This document shows, piece by piece, positions 43,985 through 56,260 of a DNA stretch of 64,000 bases. The stretch's first letter is position 1; each line of letters opens with the position of its first letter. The translations under genes and the position numbers were made by a program. The notes under the pieces were generated by a model. The model saw only the letters and a list, made by a program, of their open reading frames with translations. It had not been told where the DNA came from and did no database searches. The DNA comes from Cryptomeria japonica (taxonomy: Eukaryota; Streptophyta; Pinopsida; Cupressales; Cupressaceae), in contig NC_081413.1 in assembly GCF_030272615.1 (NCBI RefSeq), forward strand, positions 182,912,951 through 182,976,950, in the 5' to 3' direction.

Positions 43985-45011
43985 ATGTCTACTAACTATT
44001 TCAGAAAGGACAGTCCTAAACTTGATGGAACCAACTATGGCATATGGAAGATCAGAATGGAGACACATCTAAATTGCATTGAAAAGGACATCTGGGATGT
44101 TACAAAGAATGGTTATACTGCTCCTACTCCTAGTCAACCTAATCCACCTACCTTGGGAAAAGATGAGGAAAATGATTGCAAAGCAAGAGAAGCACTTTTG
44201 AGCACATTATCTGGTCAACAAATCATGGGACTATCAGATATGTCTACTACTAAAGCTATTTGGGATCATTTGGAAACACTGAATGAAGGAGATTCCACAT
44301 TCAAAATTGCAAAACTTGAAAGCTTCTGGGTCAGGTATGAACATTTGAAAATGGAAGAAGATGAAAGGATTTATGCTTTTATGGAAAGAGTAAATGAGAT
44401 TGTTTTGGGTATTAAATGTTGTGGAGGAACCTTAAGTGAGGATGAAATTGTTTCAAAAGTTTTAAGAGGATTGCCACCAGCATATAAAATGAAAGTCACT
44501 ACTATAAATGAGTTAAGAACAATGCCTAATACATCAGTAACTAGGGATACATTGATTGGAAAACTTTTAGCTTTTGAAATTGAAGAATTTGGTCCTCTTT
44601 GCTACTATAAAGATAGATTTAACCTTTAAAGCATCTACATCATCTACACCATCATTTGACAAATCAGATTGGAAAGCCTTTTATGCAAGAGAACTTGAAG
44701 AAAGAAGGAAAGAAAATGAAGAACTTGAAGAACTTGAAACACTATTTGTAAGGAAAATGCCTAAAGGTCCAGGTCGAAGTAAGTATGAAGGTAAAGCACC
44801 CTTTAAATGTTTTAACTGCAATAAGATTAGTCATATGGCTTCAAGATGCCCTGATAGACATGCTAGACTAAGAGAAGAAGCTAGAAGAACATACAAGCCT
44901 AACCCTAAATATCATAGATACACATTTAAGAAGAATAAAGACAAATCTTGTTACATTGTTGATGAAGGAGTGACTGATGATTCTGATGAGGATCCGATAG
45001 ACAATGGATGG
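43985..45011 (+). pseudogene. gag of E9
   Basis: It opens MSTNYFRKDSPKLDGTNYGI and runs without a stop through the UBN2-type domain. A one-base insertion near 44590 (relative to E2) shifts the frame; the second half then reads to the knuckle CFNCNKISHMASRC with all four ligands, although the usual Gly before His is Ser. At the positions of the E2 stops this copy has sense codons (for example TGG at 44670-44672 and 45009-45011). Apart from the frameshift, this is the better preserved gag of the pair. Confidence 0.9.
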
Positions 45012-45716
45012 GTTTTTGTTGTAATAACAGAAGATCAACCGACACCTACTGCTCAACTAGTAGAACAGGCCTTAGTAGCTAAAGTTAGAGTAAAGGATGA
45101 GTGGATCATTGATTTAGGATGCTCACATCATATGACAAGAGATAAAGGTAAATTCTTGAACTTTCAGGAATACAATGGAGGCTTAGTAAGATTTGGAGAT
45201 GATAAAGCTTGTTTGATCAAAGGTAAGGGTACAATATCTCTTGATGGTAAGAATAATACTGGCAATGTCTACTATGTTGAAGGTTTAAAACATAATCTTT
45301 TGAGTGTTGGTCAATTAGTTGAGAAAGGATTTTAGTTACAATTCAAAAATGGAAAATGCAAAATCATGAATAGAACTGGTTTGGAAATTGCAACTGGTAA
45401 TCAAACTAGAGGTAATATATTTCATTTGAATAACAGTGAAAAGACATGCTTGATTCCACATATTGATGAAAGTTGGCTATGCCATAAGAGACTCTGTCAT
45501 GTAAATTTTGATTGCATGATGAAAATCAATACTACTAAGGTAGTTACAGATTTACCTAAAATTGTCAAACCTCACAATATAGTATGTAAGGAATGTCAAT
45601 TTGGAAAATAAGTTAGAGCTAGTTTCAAAAGTATTCTAGAAAAATCCAATAATGCTCTTGATTTAATTCATACTGATTTATATGGTCCGGCTAGAACTAA
45701 AAGCTTACAAGGTGAT
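45012..45716 (+). pseudogene. Protease and partial integrase of E9
   Basis: The protease active site reads WIIDLGCSHHMTRD: Asp-Leu-Gly in place of Asp-Ser-Gly (45111-45119), one C-to-T step. Stops at 45333-45335 (TAG) and 45609-45611 (TAA) correspond to CAG codons in E2. The pre-integrase zinc region is complete (WLCHKRLCHVNF ... VCKECQFGK), and the first catalytic Asp of integrase is present (TDLYGP). The coding sequence ends at KSLQGD where the internal deletion joins it to the 3' LTR. Confidence 0.88.
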
Positions 45717-46754
45717 GTCATTGATGTCAACACATACTAAACACTTATCAACTTTGGCACTTTGGAGAATCAACAACATTCACCGGCAAGCAAGTGACTT
45801 ATGCACAGTCACTAGTATCTGGTACACCGACAGGATATAATGATCATTGACACTTGGAAGGGCATGGAAAACACTTGGTTATGTCGAACACATCATGTGG
45901 ACACCTTGTCTTGGAGTTTTGTTTATTGGTATATTCGTATTTGCATATTTGTTGTTACCGAAAAATAGGTCCAGGTTACACCGGCAGGTTTATCTTTTCT
46001 AGATCAGCATAACACGCTATGAAGATGACTTATTATTGTTGTAAATGCATTAAGCCAATAGGGTGAATTGGTTATTGCATCGGGTATTAATTGATTTGAA
46101 AATTAATTTTATTGTATTATCCTTTACAGCCAACCTACTAAAATTGGTCTTAGGGTATGGTATAAGTATAAGATCTTATTTGTAAGATTGTATGTGGAAT
46201 GCAAAAAAGGATTGTGTGAAGGTATATGTGAGAATAAGCAGAGCTATACATGTAGACATCATTTGAAGGTTGAAGGAGGGTTTTTGTGAAGACAATCAGA
46301 ACTACACCGGTACTTAATCCAGCATATGAAGATGCTATTTTGAGCAATACATTCTTATTGGATTTAACCATCGAATTGTAGTCAGTGTGACTCCTATTTT
46401 GTGATTGAGCAATGAGCTCTAGGTGCTTGGCCTTTCTGCATGTGTAGGCCCCATTTGTATACACTTACTATCTGTAGTAGTATCATCTGATTGTGGGTAA
46501 GGTTTCCCACCATGGTTTTTCCCCTTACAAGGTTTCCACGTACAAATATCGGTGTTATGTGTTGTGGATGACTTTGTCTTTTTGTTTCATGCATTAATCC
46601 TTACTGGTATTGCAATTAACTATTAAAATTGTCTATCGACATATTAGACTGGTTTACCGGTATTAAACATTAAGTTGGTTAAGTTGTTTTTGGTTTGAAT
46701 TTGTTAGAAAAATGATTCACTCCCCCCCCTCTCAATTTTCTATGGGACCTAACA
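45717..46754 (+). mobile_element. 3' LTR of E9, first 23 bases missing
   Basis: It starts at gtcattgatgtcaacac, equal to position 24 of the 5' LTR, and ends GGACCTAACA. The C-run near the end and the R/U5 words are present. There is no polypurine tract before it, because it was deleted. Confidence 0.9.
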
Positions 46755-48115
46755 ACTTTAACCCAATTTTAATCTTTCTATGCTTCATCAACATCTTTAG
46801 GTTGAATTTTAGAAATCAAGCAATACTCTTTAGCAACTCTTCTTCTAGTCATCACACCTCTATTCTTATCACCTATAATCTGATTCTTTGAATGATTTAA
46901 CCTTACATACATGGGAATCTTAGGATTTTCATGATTCTCAGACTCTTGAACTCTTTCTTCTACACTAGCTTCTCCTTCATTCTCAAGCATTTCCAGAAAA
47001 ATCTAAACTTGGTTCTGGATCTGTACTTGCTTTCCTTTATCTGTGTTGACAATCTGATCATCTGAATCATATTTAGAGTATTTGGGCTCATACTCATTTC
47101 CTTCATCCACTTTCACATTAGCACTTTCAACTATCTTTCTCAATCTCTTATTATAACACCGGTAGGATTTTCTCTGAGTAGAATAACCAAGAAGGATTCC
47201 TTGATCACATCTAGCATCAAACTTCCCTAGATCTTCATCTCTTCTAATATAGAATTTCTTACCAAAAATTTTGAAATATCTAACTATAGGAGCATGACCA
47301 AACCATAACTCATGAGTCTTACCAGAATCACCTTTAATATGCACTTGGTTGAGAGTGTACACAATAGTACTCACAGCTTCTCTCTAATAGATATGTGGAA
47401 CATTTCCTTCAATCATCATGGTTCTAGTAGCTTCCTAAACTATCATGTTCTTCCTTTCAAAAATTCCATTTTGTTGAGGGGTCCGCAAAGTAGATAATTT
47501 TCTATTCACCCCATGCTCTTCACAAAAAGAATTAAACTCACAGGAGGTAAATTCACCACCTCTATCATATCTTAGACACTTCAGCTTCTGTCCAATCTCA
47601 GTCTCAACCATAGCTTTGAAAATATTTAACTTATCCAATTCTTCAAACTTCTCCCTTATGAAAGTAACCTACATCATCCTTGAATAGTCAGCAATCAACA
47701 ACATGAAACACCTGTCATCCTACAAGCTTCTCACTCTAGAGGGACCACACAAATCAGTATGCACAAGATCCAATATCCCTTTAGAAGTATATTTTTTTCT
47801 TTTGAAAGAAACTCTTGTTTGCTTTCCTAACTAGCATTCCTTACATACCGAATTAGAAGGCTTAACAATCTTAGGAAGATCTATTATAGCTTGAGTGGAA
47901 CTTATCTTAACCATGCAGTCAAAATTTACATGACACATCCTTCTATGCCATAACCAACTTTCATCAACTTGAGCAATCAAACAACTTTTACCACCAACAT
48001 TCAAGTGAAAGATATTACCTTTAGTCTTTGTACCTGATGCAATCTCAATTTTGGAGCTACTCAATATCTTGCATCTACCGTCATTGAATTGCAAGTCATA
48101 TCCATTAGCAACCAT
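46755..48115 (-). pseudogene. Integrase and linker of E8
   Basis: The pre-integrase block DESWLWHRRMCHVNFDC ... VCKEC keeps its His and Cys ligands. The core has TDLCGPSR (Asp), LRYDRGGEFTS (Asp) and TPQQNGIFERKN (Glu), so the catalytic triad is intact. The C-terminal domain has FGKKFYIRRDEDLGKFDARC. The linker to RT carries MTRRRVAKEYCLISKIQP. Stops (for example near 47000, 47380, 47430, 47640 and 47830) break the frame, but it stays in one phase. It ends at the E9 insertion. Confidence 0.88.
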
Positions 48116-48482
48116 TTATCCAACACTCAAAAGATTATACTTTAGACCTTTAACATACAAGACATAATCAGTGTTATGCCTACCATCAAGACAAATAGCA
48201 CCTCTACCATAGATTATAACAACTTTGTCATCTCCAAATATTACTACACCACCATCATAATTTTACATACTCACAAACTTACTCTTATCACCTGTCATAT
48301 AATGAGAGAAACAACTATTAATAACTCATTCATCTTTCTGTTCAACTTTAGCAGCTAAAGCCTTCTCTACAATAATGCAGCTAGTCGAATCAACAGTCAC
48401 CAGATCATCTTCCTCAATAGCAATGAACACCCACTCATTTCCTCAATATCCTTTTTTAGAATCATCATCTGTCACACCTTCA
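48116..48482 (-). pseudogene. Protease of E8, catalytic Asp lost
   Basis: The active site reads INSCFSHYMTGDKSKFV, so the Asp-Ser-Gly triad has become Asn-Ser-Cys (near 48330-48310), with a stop just before. The later block YVLYVKGLKYNLLSVG matches E2 and E9. A frame change separates it from gag near 48470. Confidence 0.82.
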
Positions 48483-49424
48483 TTAGCAAAAAAGTAGTAC
48501 ATCTTCATATTTAGACTTATAAGGGTTAAATGGCTTCTTAGAAACTCTTTCCGGACACCTTGAGGCAAAATGTCCTATCTTATTGCATGAAAAACATTTA
48601 AGAGGCAACTTTCCTTCATACTTACTAACACCTTTAGGCAATCTTTTGGCAATCAGGGCTTCAAGCTCTTCAAGCTCTCTTTCATCTTCTTCAAGCTCTT
48701 TCATCTCCTTATCATATCTGGATATTCTTGTTGAACTTTCTCCTAGATCATATTTCTAGTTCCCGGATACAGTAGCTTTAAATGCATATTTAAATTTTGG
48801 AGGGGCTTCACCAAACTCGCTCAACTCAAAAGCAAGAAGTTTACCAATCAACATGTCTCTAGTCACATCTTTCACAGTCTGGATCTCTTAAATAGCATGA
48901 ACTTTATGCTTGTAAGCAAGAGGCAAGGATCTCAAGACTTTAGCCACAATCTTAGATTCTTCCAATACTCCACCAACACATCTGATGTTAAACACAAGCC
49001 CATTCACTTTCTGCATAAAGGAGGTAAGATTCTCATCTTCACCCATCTTCACCATCTCATACTTTCCTTTCAAGATCTGCAACTTAACAACTTTCAGATG
49101 GTTGTCACCTTCATACAAAGTCTCTAGCTTCTTCCATATCTCATGAGCAGTCTACAAATCCTCTACATTAGTCATCTCAAAAATAGACAAGGCACTCAAC
49201 AATTCTTTCTTAGCTTTAATATTGAATTCAACTTCCTTAATATCATCCAGAATGGTAGGACCATTCTAAGGAGCATTATAAATATTCTTAGTAATCTTCC
49301 AATAGTCTTCACCGAAGCATCACAAATGAAATTCCATCTGATTCTTCTAGAGAGTGTAATTAATTCCATCAAACCTTAGGCTATCCTTCTTAAAAGCAAA
49401 GGTTGTCATCCCAGATCTCCTCAT
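48483..49424 (-). pseudogene. gag of E8 (UBN2 type, intact zinc knuckle)
   Basis: From an ATG at 49424 the frame reads MRRSGMTTFAFKKDSLRFDG and continues in one phase to 48483. The UBN2-type core (EIWKKLETLYEGDNHLKVVK, FMQKVNGLVFNIRCVGGVLE) and a Glu-rich coiled segment precede the knuckle CFSCNKIGHFASRC, which is complete. In-frame stops lie at several sites (after NYTL, EFHL, NAP, EDL, VHAI and SGN). Confidence 0.87.
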
Positions 49425-49448
49425 GCAATCAAGTTTCTTCCGGATCTA

Positions 49449-49460
49449 GCTTTGTTACCA
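49449..49460 (-). promoter_or_regulatory. Primer binding site of E8, diverged
   Basis: The minus strand reads TGGTAACAAAGC, against the Met site TGGTATCAGAGC. Two of twelve bases differ. It sits directly after the LTR end. Confidence 0.75.
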
Positions 49461-49462
49461 AT

Positions 49463-50801
49463 TGTTGGCAACAATGCTACAAACTAAGAGGGTAGGTGAA
49501 TTAGTTTGCACATAAATTCTACACAACTTAAATTTAAATTTAGATCTGATTATTAGCAATGAAAATACAAATCAACACCACATCAATATCACACATAACA
49601 CCAGGATTTTTGACATTGAATACCTGATTAAGGAAAACACCATGGTAGGAACCTTCCCACAATGAGATAATTCCCTGTTAGGAGAAAATGTAAATATTAC
49701 AATGGGGAATGTACATGCATTCAGGCACACTGCCTAGAGCTCACTCCTTAAAATAAGAAGGGCTACAATCCTTCATTTTCTTACAAAGATTGGACAATAA
49801 TCTAGATTACATGAACTAATGAAATAACATCTCCCAATGCTTGATTATAGTTCCAGTTAAGCACAGATACTCAAACTCTGCTCTTTCCACTTTGTCACAC
49901 TCTTTTAAACTTATTTTATTTTCTCCTCTGTTACTAAAAGATCAATTCAATGTTCACACATGCAGATACATCTCTCAAATAAATATTACATATATTTATA
50001 CAAATCTTTAACCTATATTTAAAGGTTGGATAAACCCTCAACACAAATTACAAAATAATAACCTCACACACTAAAACAATACATGTGGACCAAAACAATG
50101 TCAGCTAAGACATAGTCTGGACCCAAATCAATACCACAACCAAGAAACACTATCGAGAATTATGCCTTGAACATCTGCAACATGCCACAATCACCAAGAA
50201 TGTTGCATAACACAAAGAACACCACCGAATCAAGAAAATAATCAATAATGCGCACATGGTCAATGAAGACCATCAACACAGATAGGACCCGATCTAGAAA
50301 CATCCACAAGCAATGTGAATCACACGAGAATCAACCACAATATCACCACTTACTAGAATCTCCATCATCAATATACCAAACCTCAAGAACACATGTTGAA
50401 CTGATTGTCAAACTAAAATATTCACTTGCGAACTTCTAAATCACAAACCATCTGAATTGAGGACACATATATGAATTTTCCAAATACTCTGCCAAATCCA
50501 CAAACTAAGATAATGTAATTCTAGAGAAATGCGGAGCACATACCAAATAACACAAACAACTAAATATCAACCATAATACTAGACCTAATAACATGATCAA
50601 ATCAACATGCAAATCACTAAAACTTTTGCTAAATTAGTTAGAGATAAGTATCTATAAACCCATTAAACCACAACAACTCAACTACAACACACTGACCAAA
50701 CCAACTCATTTAATCCGACTACAAGACTAGAATACACCAAAGAATATGTTGACATCAATGACAACACACCATTCTAGTAAACTTCTCAGTAATATCCAAC
50801 A
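49463..50801 (-). mobile_element. 5' LTR of E8
   Basis: The minus strand starts TGTTGGATATTACTGAG at 50801 and ends ATTGTTGCCAACA at 49463, about 1339 bases with TG...CA ends. It contains the reverse of the R/U5 words (aaaacaccatggtagg) near 49635. The second copy is not in the window, so the outer border rests on the TGTTGG start only. Confidence 0.65.
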
Positions 50802-52059
50802 CTTACAACAACATCTTTGAATATTTTCAGGCTTATGTGATGCTACAACAGATGTGTTCTCAGACTATTATGTGAATTAACAAACTTTAAACCTTATAGG
50901 ATGCAACCTTCATCCTTATAAAATTTAGATCATAACAAGAACTAACTGTCCTATGTACTTGAAAATGAAAAATGATGAAATAAAATAGTTACTATATTAT
51001 TTGATAAAAAAATTCTCTTTGTCATAATCAATAGCACAACATTATGATTAGTGCCTTGTCCATTGGGCTAGATGAACCATTATTACAATATAATATGTGC
51101 AAGTTCTACTGTATCTCTTGCCTAATATGATTGATACATGATATCAGTCATAGCATGAAATGAATTTCACAACTATATCTCTGTACTTTCTCTCTACATA
51201 GAACCCTTTTGAATAAAAATAGCAAATTTAATCTTGTACTTTAGAGGAAGCCAGAATTTTGTAAAACTCATTAACAGAGTGAAGACATATGAACCAAAAA
51301 CCCTTGATTTCATTGATTCATATAATATTTTGGATAACAACCATAGATAAACAACTTAGAAATCATTGAATTAGATTTCAAGATGCTAATATATAAAAGA
51401 AGAATATTTGCACATATCATTTGCAAAATTTTACTACAAGTAGGACATGTGACTGAGTCACAACACTACAAAATTTATAAACACAATTGTATATACCATT
51501 CACCCTTGGTGAATAGAATAGTACACAAGCTTCTCTAAACTAAATGAATTATTTCTTTTTGTCTCAAGGAAGAAGAAGAAAATAAGGCCTGATTATCCTA
51601 TTATAGAAAAATTGAGGATGCAACAAGCTTTGGGCCTTTTATAATACCAAAATTTAGGTAACCACTTGACAGGAAAAAGAAAAAAATCTTTTTGGATCTC
51701 TTGATAGAGATAGACATTCATTTCCTTTTCTTCGCAGGTGGTAGATATTGGAAATGATCTAGAATCCTCCTTTCCTTCCTTGAGCTCCCTTATCAGGTTG
51801 AAAAGTGTGATAACCCTGCAAACCTATTTAATGCATAGTGACAGAGAACTGCTTACAAATACTTCTCAAAGATATGCAATTAATTAGTAGGATAAGATCA
51901 AAATATTGGTTTTTTAACCATGAAATACACCTTATAGGACCTATTTCATTCGAGATAAAGAAGGAAAGTCAACAAAATGGAAGAAAAGGTAGGAAATTGT
52001 GAATTTGAAAATTCAAAATTTAAAAATTTAAAAAATATAGAAAAAGAAGGAAGATAGGA
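50802..52059. other. Unassigned AT-rich stretch between E8 and E10
   Basis: No ORF above chance and no LTR pair, primer site or polypurine tract recognised. It lies downstream of the E10 gene on the minus strand and may be its 3' non-coding region. Confidence 0.4.
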
Positions 52060-55000
52060 TCTAAATTCATCAAATCCATGCTACTTGAGATTTTAGAGGG
52101 CCTTGAGGTTCTTCTAGAACTCTTTATCTTATATATCTGATCTAATCACCTCCATTCAAGTCATCCACTATCAAGCCTTGACAGTGTATCCATATAGGAT
52201 CCTAAATTCTTCAATAGTTGTGCATCATTTGAAATAACATCAGGAAACATATGGTTCTTTATTTCTCTGATGTCAACCTTCCATTATAATTTGGATCTAA
52301 GAGCATTCCCACCTTCTACTCTAGTTCTCTCTTTCAAACAGTGTGGGCATATGACTTGTCACCAAACATTGAAAGCTCATCACCAATCCTCTATGTGTAT
52401 AATCTATGAATAGTAAAAAAATGCACAACCACCTCAAATCTTGTTCTAAAGCTCATGATTATGGCATATAAGTAATATGGGAGAGGCTTAAGCAATGAAA
52501 CTTCTAATGTTTCAATTGTCTTGCTCATATGAGACAATGAGCATGTCAAAAAGAATTGCCACTTTAGATGTTCTTGAGATAATTTTAGTAACTCTTTGTG
52601 TTCATCCCATGTTTCATCAACATGGTCCAAAATCTCACTGATCTTTGACCCCAACAATGATTTGGCCATATTTAACCTTACTCTTCTTTCTACTTGTGAA
52701 GTATCTTCTTTCAACATATCTATCTCATTATTCAATTTTTTAATGTTTAGCCTAGCTTGGGCTAGATCTCATTCCTCAATACCATCACTTCATCAGAGGA
52801 GTATTCAATTATATCAAGATGTTTATATGTAGGTGTTGCATACAACTATTCCTTTAGTGTTGCCATCCTTTCCCTTAGAATAATGACCTCCTCCCTTGTC
52901 TTCATGGATACCTTGTGGGAAAAAATTTCCACATTCAAACTCAAACCAGTTGCCTCTATAATAGATGTCTCAATCACTCTCTTGACAAGTAGATCCCTAA
53001 ATAATTGGTCCATCTCATTGCTCATTCCAAGGCTCCTTGTGGCTTGGTGAAGTAACCAAATCACCAGCTAGTCACGGTGGTCATAAAATTTTTTTCTAGT
53101 CAGCACCTTTTCTCTTTGTTTTGGACCCATTGCTTCTAAATCAATGAAATGTCTCCTTCTAAGCTCATCGAAAATAATGGCAAAAGAAAAATCCCATCCT
53201 TCTAAAAGGAGTATTCCACTTCTCTTTACAATTTACTTCCCCACCTCAAGGGTCATGGTTGCCACTTGTTGACTTGCAAATTTTAATATCTCATCCTTCC
53301 TTTCCAACCTCTCATCTTGTCCTAGATTATCAAGATTAATGCCTCTTTTCTTTTCCAACTCATTTGTCAAATTTCTTATTACAAAATTCTTGAACTGTTT
53401 GGTGTTCACGAACCAATCATCATTCATAAACTTCTCAAAGGCATTTAATATCACATCCTCACTGAGATCACCCCCAAGTTTAAATGCATCAAGGGCCCAC
53501 TCCTTAGGAGGATCTTGAATGGTAACACCTAGCCTTCTCTCAAACATATGATAGGGTAAAGACTCATCTCCTTGGAACTCAAAACCCTCATAAGATTGAA
53601 ATGGAATATCTCTCCCCAAGGATAATATATACAGAGGGGTCACAACTCTTGGACTTTCTGTTACTTGAGTAAGAGGGCCACTTGAGGATGATGAAACCAT
53701 AGGATTTTTCATACCAACCTCTACAAGTAATCTCTATGAAAGGGAAGGGGTCATAAGATATAGGAACAATAATAGAGGTTGGAAAGGGATCATCATAACT
53801 TGGTCGAGGAGAGGCATGACCAGTAGGAGAACCAATTGACTGGGGAGACTCTGGTTTTTCCTCCTCTACTCTCTAAACTAGTGGCACAACCTCTACTTGA
53901 GGAATCTCATCAGGCAAAGGGATACTATCAACATCCAGATAAGCAGCAATGATAGTCCTCATCCTTTCTTCTCTGATTAGCAAAAATTTTCATGCAAGAG
54001 AATAAGTGTCATCCTCCCTTTTCTTCTTGTGTTCCTTATATTGGATCTTATACCATCTCTCTTTTCTTTTTAGCATATCATTATAGTCCTCTATATTTAT
54101 AATGAGATCCTCCTCATTATCCCATTCATGTTCTAGTATCTTTTCTTTCCCAAGCTTCCTGACAAACCATTTAGAGTCATAAAACCTATACTTAACTCAG
54201 GGTAATCTATACATATTCAATATAGGATCAAGAATTTAATATGCTTTCCTATTTATGAAATGATACATCCCAATCACAACTTGTGATGGGATCATTGATC
54301 CCTTCTTGTGAGATCCACCAACTAAAGACTTGTCAGGTTCAACTAATAGATGCATAATCTCTAACAAGGCAACCCTATCTTGAATAGTAATTGGAAGCTT
54401 TCAAGGAGTAACAGGGCTACAAAATACCCTAATAATTGTATGGTCCTTAAAGGAGAACCATGATCCCCAATTGTGAGGGATATCCAATTCAATCTTAAGG
54501 TCCTTGGGTCTCAAAAACTCTTTCACTCTTTGGCTCAGACCCCACCAAACCTCCTTTAGTAGAATTATCAAAAGTTTTCTGACATAGAGATTTTCAAAGA
54601 CCAAATAAATAGACTCATTCATGTGTGAGTCCCAAATGTAAGTCTATTCTTGGACTGGGAGTTTTTCCCCCTTAACCACAATTGTGATTTGTAGGTTTGG
54701 ATGTCAAACCTTGAGGACCTTGTACAAAATATATGCATTAACAAAGAATAATACTTTAAATCTGATGACTTTCTAGTTTTGAAATCACAAAGGGAATTGT
54801 GGAGACCCTCAGCCACCAAGGAAGAAAAATCAAAAGGCCTATTGATATCCCTTCTTTGCTTATGCATGCATATTACCAACATCCAATTTGGAATCAAATA
54901 TCTTGCATCTGCAGCACGTACCTGACATAGAGAATAATAAGTATCTATGAAATAGCCATCAAATAAGTCAATATTATAGGGGCAAATTTATTATGGAGTC

Positions 55001-55345
55001 AACTTTCTATCATCCCATTTTATCCCCAGAGGCCTAAATGAAGCCAACCTCCTTCTATATAGGTTCTCATTGCTTTTTCACTCTACATATAGCTCCTGTG
55101 GATCAATAACCTAATCTATATTAGAATTAAGCATGAAATCCTTATTGATGACATCTCTTGTAATTTTGGTGAGCCTACCACCTTCACTTGCTACAATCTC
55201 TCTAGTATCAAGCTTGTAGTTTGTAGCAATGGTATTGATCAATTCAATATTCACATTTACGTTTGTCACCACAAGTCTCCCCAGATTGCAATTCCATATG
55301 TTTGAAACTGGAACCCTTTCTTTCTTCTTGTTGTATCCTCTTTGT
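52060..55345 (-). pseudogene. E10: second copy of the E4 unknown gene family, broken
   Basis: Blocks from the 5' side: NLGRLVVTNVNVNIELINTI (55285; E4 has KLVVPNVFVNIQLMKTL), SSDLKYYSLLMHIF (54760; E4 FKFYSLLMHII), PHNWGSWFSFKDHTIIRVF then ITIQDRVALLEIMHLL and GGSHKKGS (54480-54300), FYDSKWFVRKLGKEKILEHE (54160), an acidic Pro/Glu-rich part, MKNPMVSSSSSGPLTQVTE at 53712, FMNDDWFVNTKQFKNFVIRN (53430; E4 FVSDDEFIRSKEFKSFL), and a C-terminal coiled coil (52735-52391). Stops and frame changes are frequent. Coding-like sequence extends to about 52060. The 5' end is cut near 55345, where CATCGG-type and GC-rich repeats begin. No pol motif; the function is unknown. Confidence 0.65.
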
Positions 55346-55389
55346 TGGAAATGTGCCTCGAATTAACTTGACTTGTGTTCACACTGATC

Positions 55390-56260
55390 AGAGTAACCTA
55401 TCCCGATGGAAGAACTTTCGATGTCACTCTTGCCAATGGGCAGATGGAACCCTCTTCTTGTGATCGGCTATCGGGTGAGAAGGTCTGAGATGATCCAATG
55501 GTTGTCGCTATACTGTGATGGGAAGATGATCAAAAGTTATTCCCCATGGCTTGGCAACAAAGCACGTGGAAAAAGAAGTGAGTTAAAGACAGTGCAGGTT
55601 GAAGGTGGATCAATGGTTGTTGCTATACCACTATCGCGAGATGCACAAACATTATCCATCATAGCTTGGTGACCAAGTGGTGGAACCTAATAAGAGAGAA
55701 ACTTAGGTGAGATAACAGTCGAGCAAATCAAGGTTGATCCAATGGTGGTCGCTAGGACATGATGGGAAACTGCTCGTTAGAATATCCATCGCGACCCATC
55801 GACAAAGAAGAGCTTCATTCTGGGAGGTTAGTGATGTCATGATAAGGTGGCAAGGCAAGAACTCTAGAGCCAATCAGGGAGTGACATGTGGCATAAGTGA
55901 GCGGCCTAGGTGAGATAAGGGTCATGCAAATCGAGAAGACCCAAAGGCAGATCCGAGGAAGATCAATGGTGGAGTAAAATTTTGGGACTATCAGCGGCTA
56001 TCACTGTACCAAGGTTGTGAGGTGCCCAAAATATTATCCCTCGTGACATCGTGATCAAGTGGTGGGACCTGGAAAGAGAGCGGCTAAGGCAAGTTAAAGG
56101 TCGAGCAGATCGCAGATGATCGGAGGATGATCGCTGAAGATTTGACGGTGGTAGCTAGGTCATGATAGGAAATTTATCATTAGACTTTCCATCATGACCC
56201 AGCAACAAAGAAGAGCTTCATTCTGGCAGTGAATCCATGACAGATTAGCAAAGATGCAAG
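55390..56260. repeat. GC-rich degenerate tandem repeat, locus R2
   Basis: Units begin near 55490, 55605, 55735, 55980 and 56140 with 'gatccaatggtKgtcgctaK', followed by 'gatgggaa', 'ttatYccYcatggcttggYaac' and 'aagcacgtgg' or 'caagtggtggRacct'. The words 'aagaagagcttcattctggg' recur twice. These are the same words as at R1 (25900-27125), including 'ctctagagccaatca' and 'gtgacatgtggc'. The left margin (55400-55480) also carries 'atcggctatcggg' words like the E4 array. No gene is supported. Confidence 0.65.

Larger units (their letters stand above)
42882..46754 (+). mobile_element. Ty1/copia element E9, internally deleted, nested in E8
   Basis: This is a close relative of E2: 5' LTR, Met primer site, gag, protease and the first part of integrase, then a direct join to the 3' LTR at 45716/45717. 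The deletion took the rest of pol and the first 23 bases of the 3' LTR. Flanking bases gcttt (42877-42881) and acttt (46755-46759) fit a 5-base target duplication with one change, and removing the element restores the RT codons WVKAMEEEL of E8. Confidence 0.92.
42128..50801 (-). mobile_element. Ty1/copia element E8, split by E9 and cut by E6
   Basis: On the minus strand: LTR (50801-49463), primer site, gag, protease, integrase, then E9 inserted in the first RT codons, then the RT continuation until E6 at 42127. The RNase H and 3' LTR are absent from the window. The reading frame before and after E9 agrees once E9 and one copy of its target duplication are removed. Domain sequences are Sirevirus-like and related to, but distinct from, E2 and E9. 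Confidence 0.88.
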
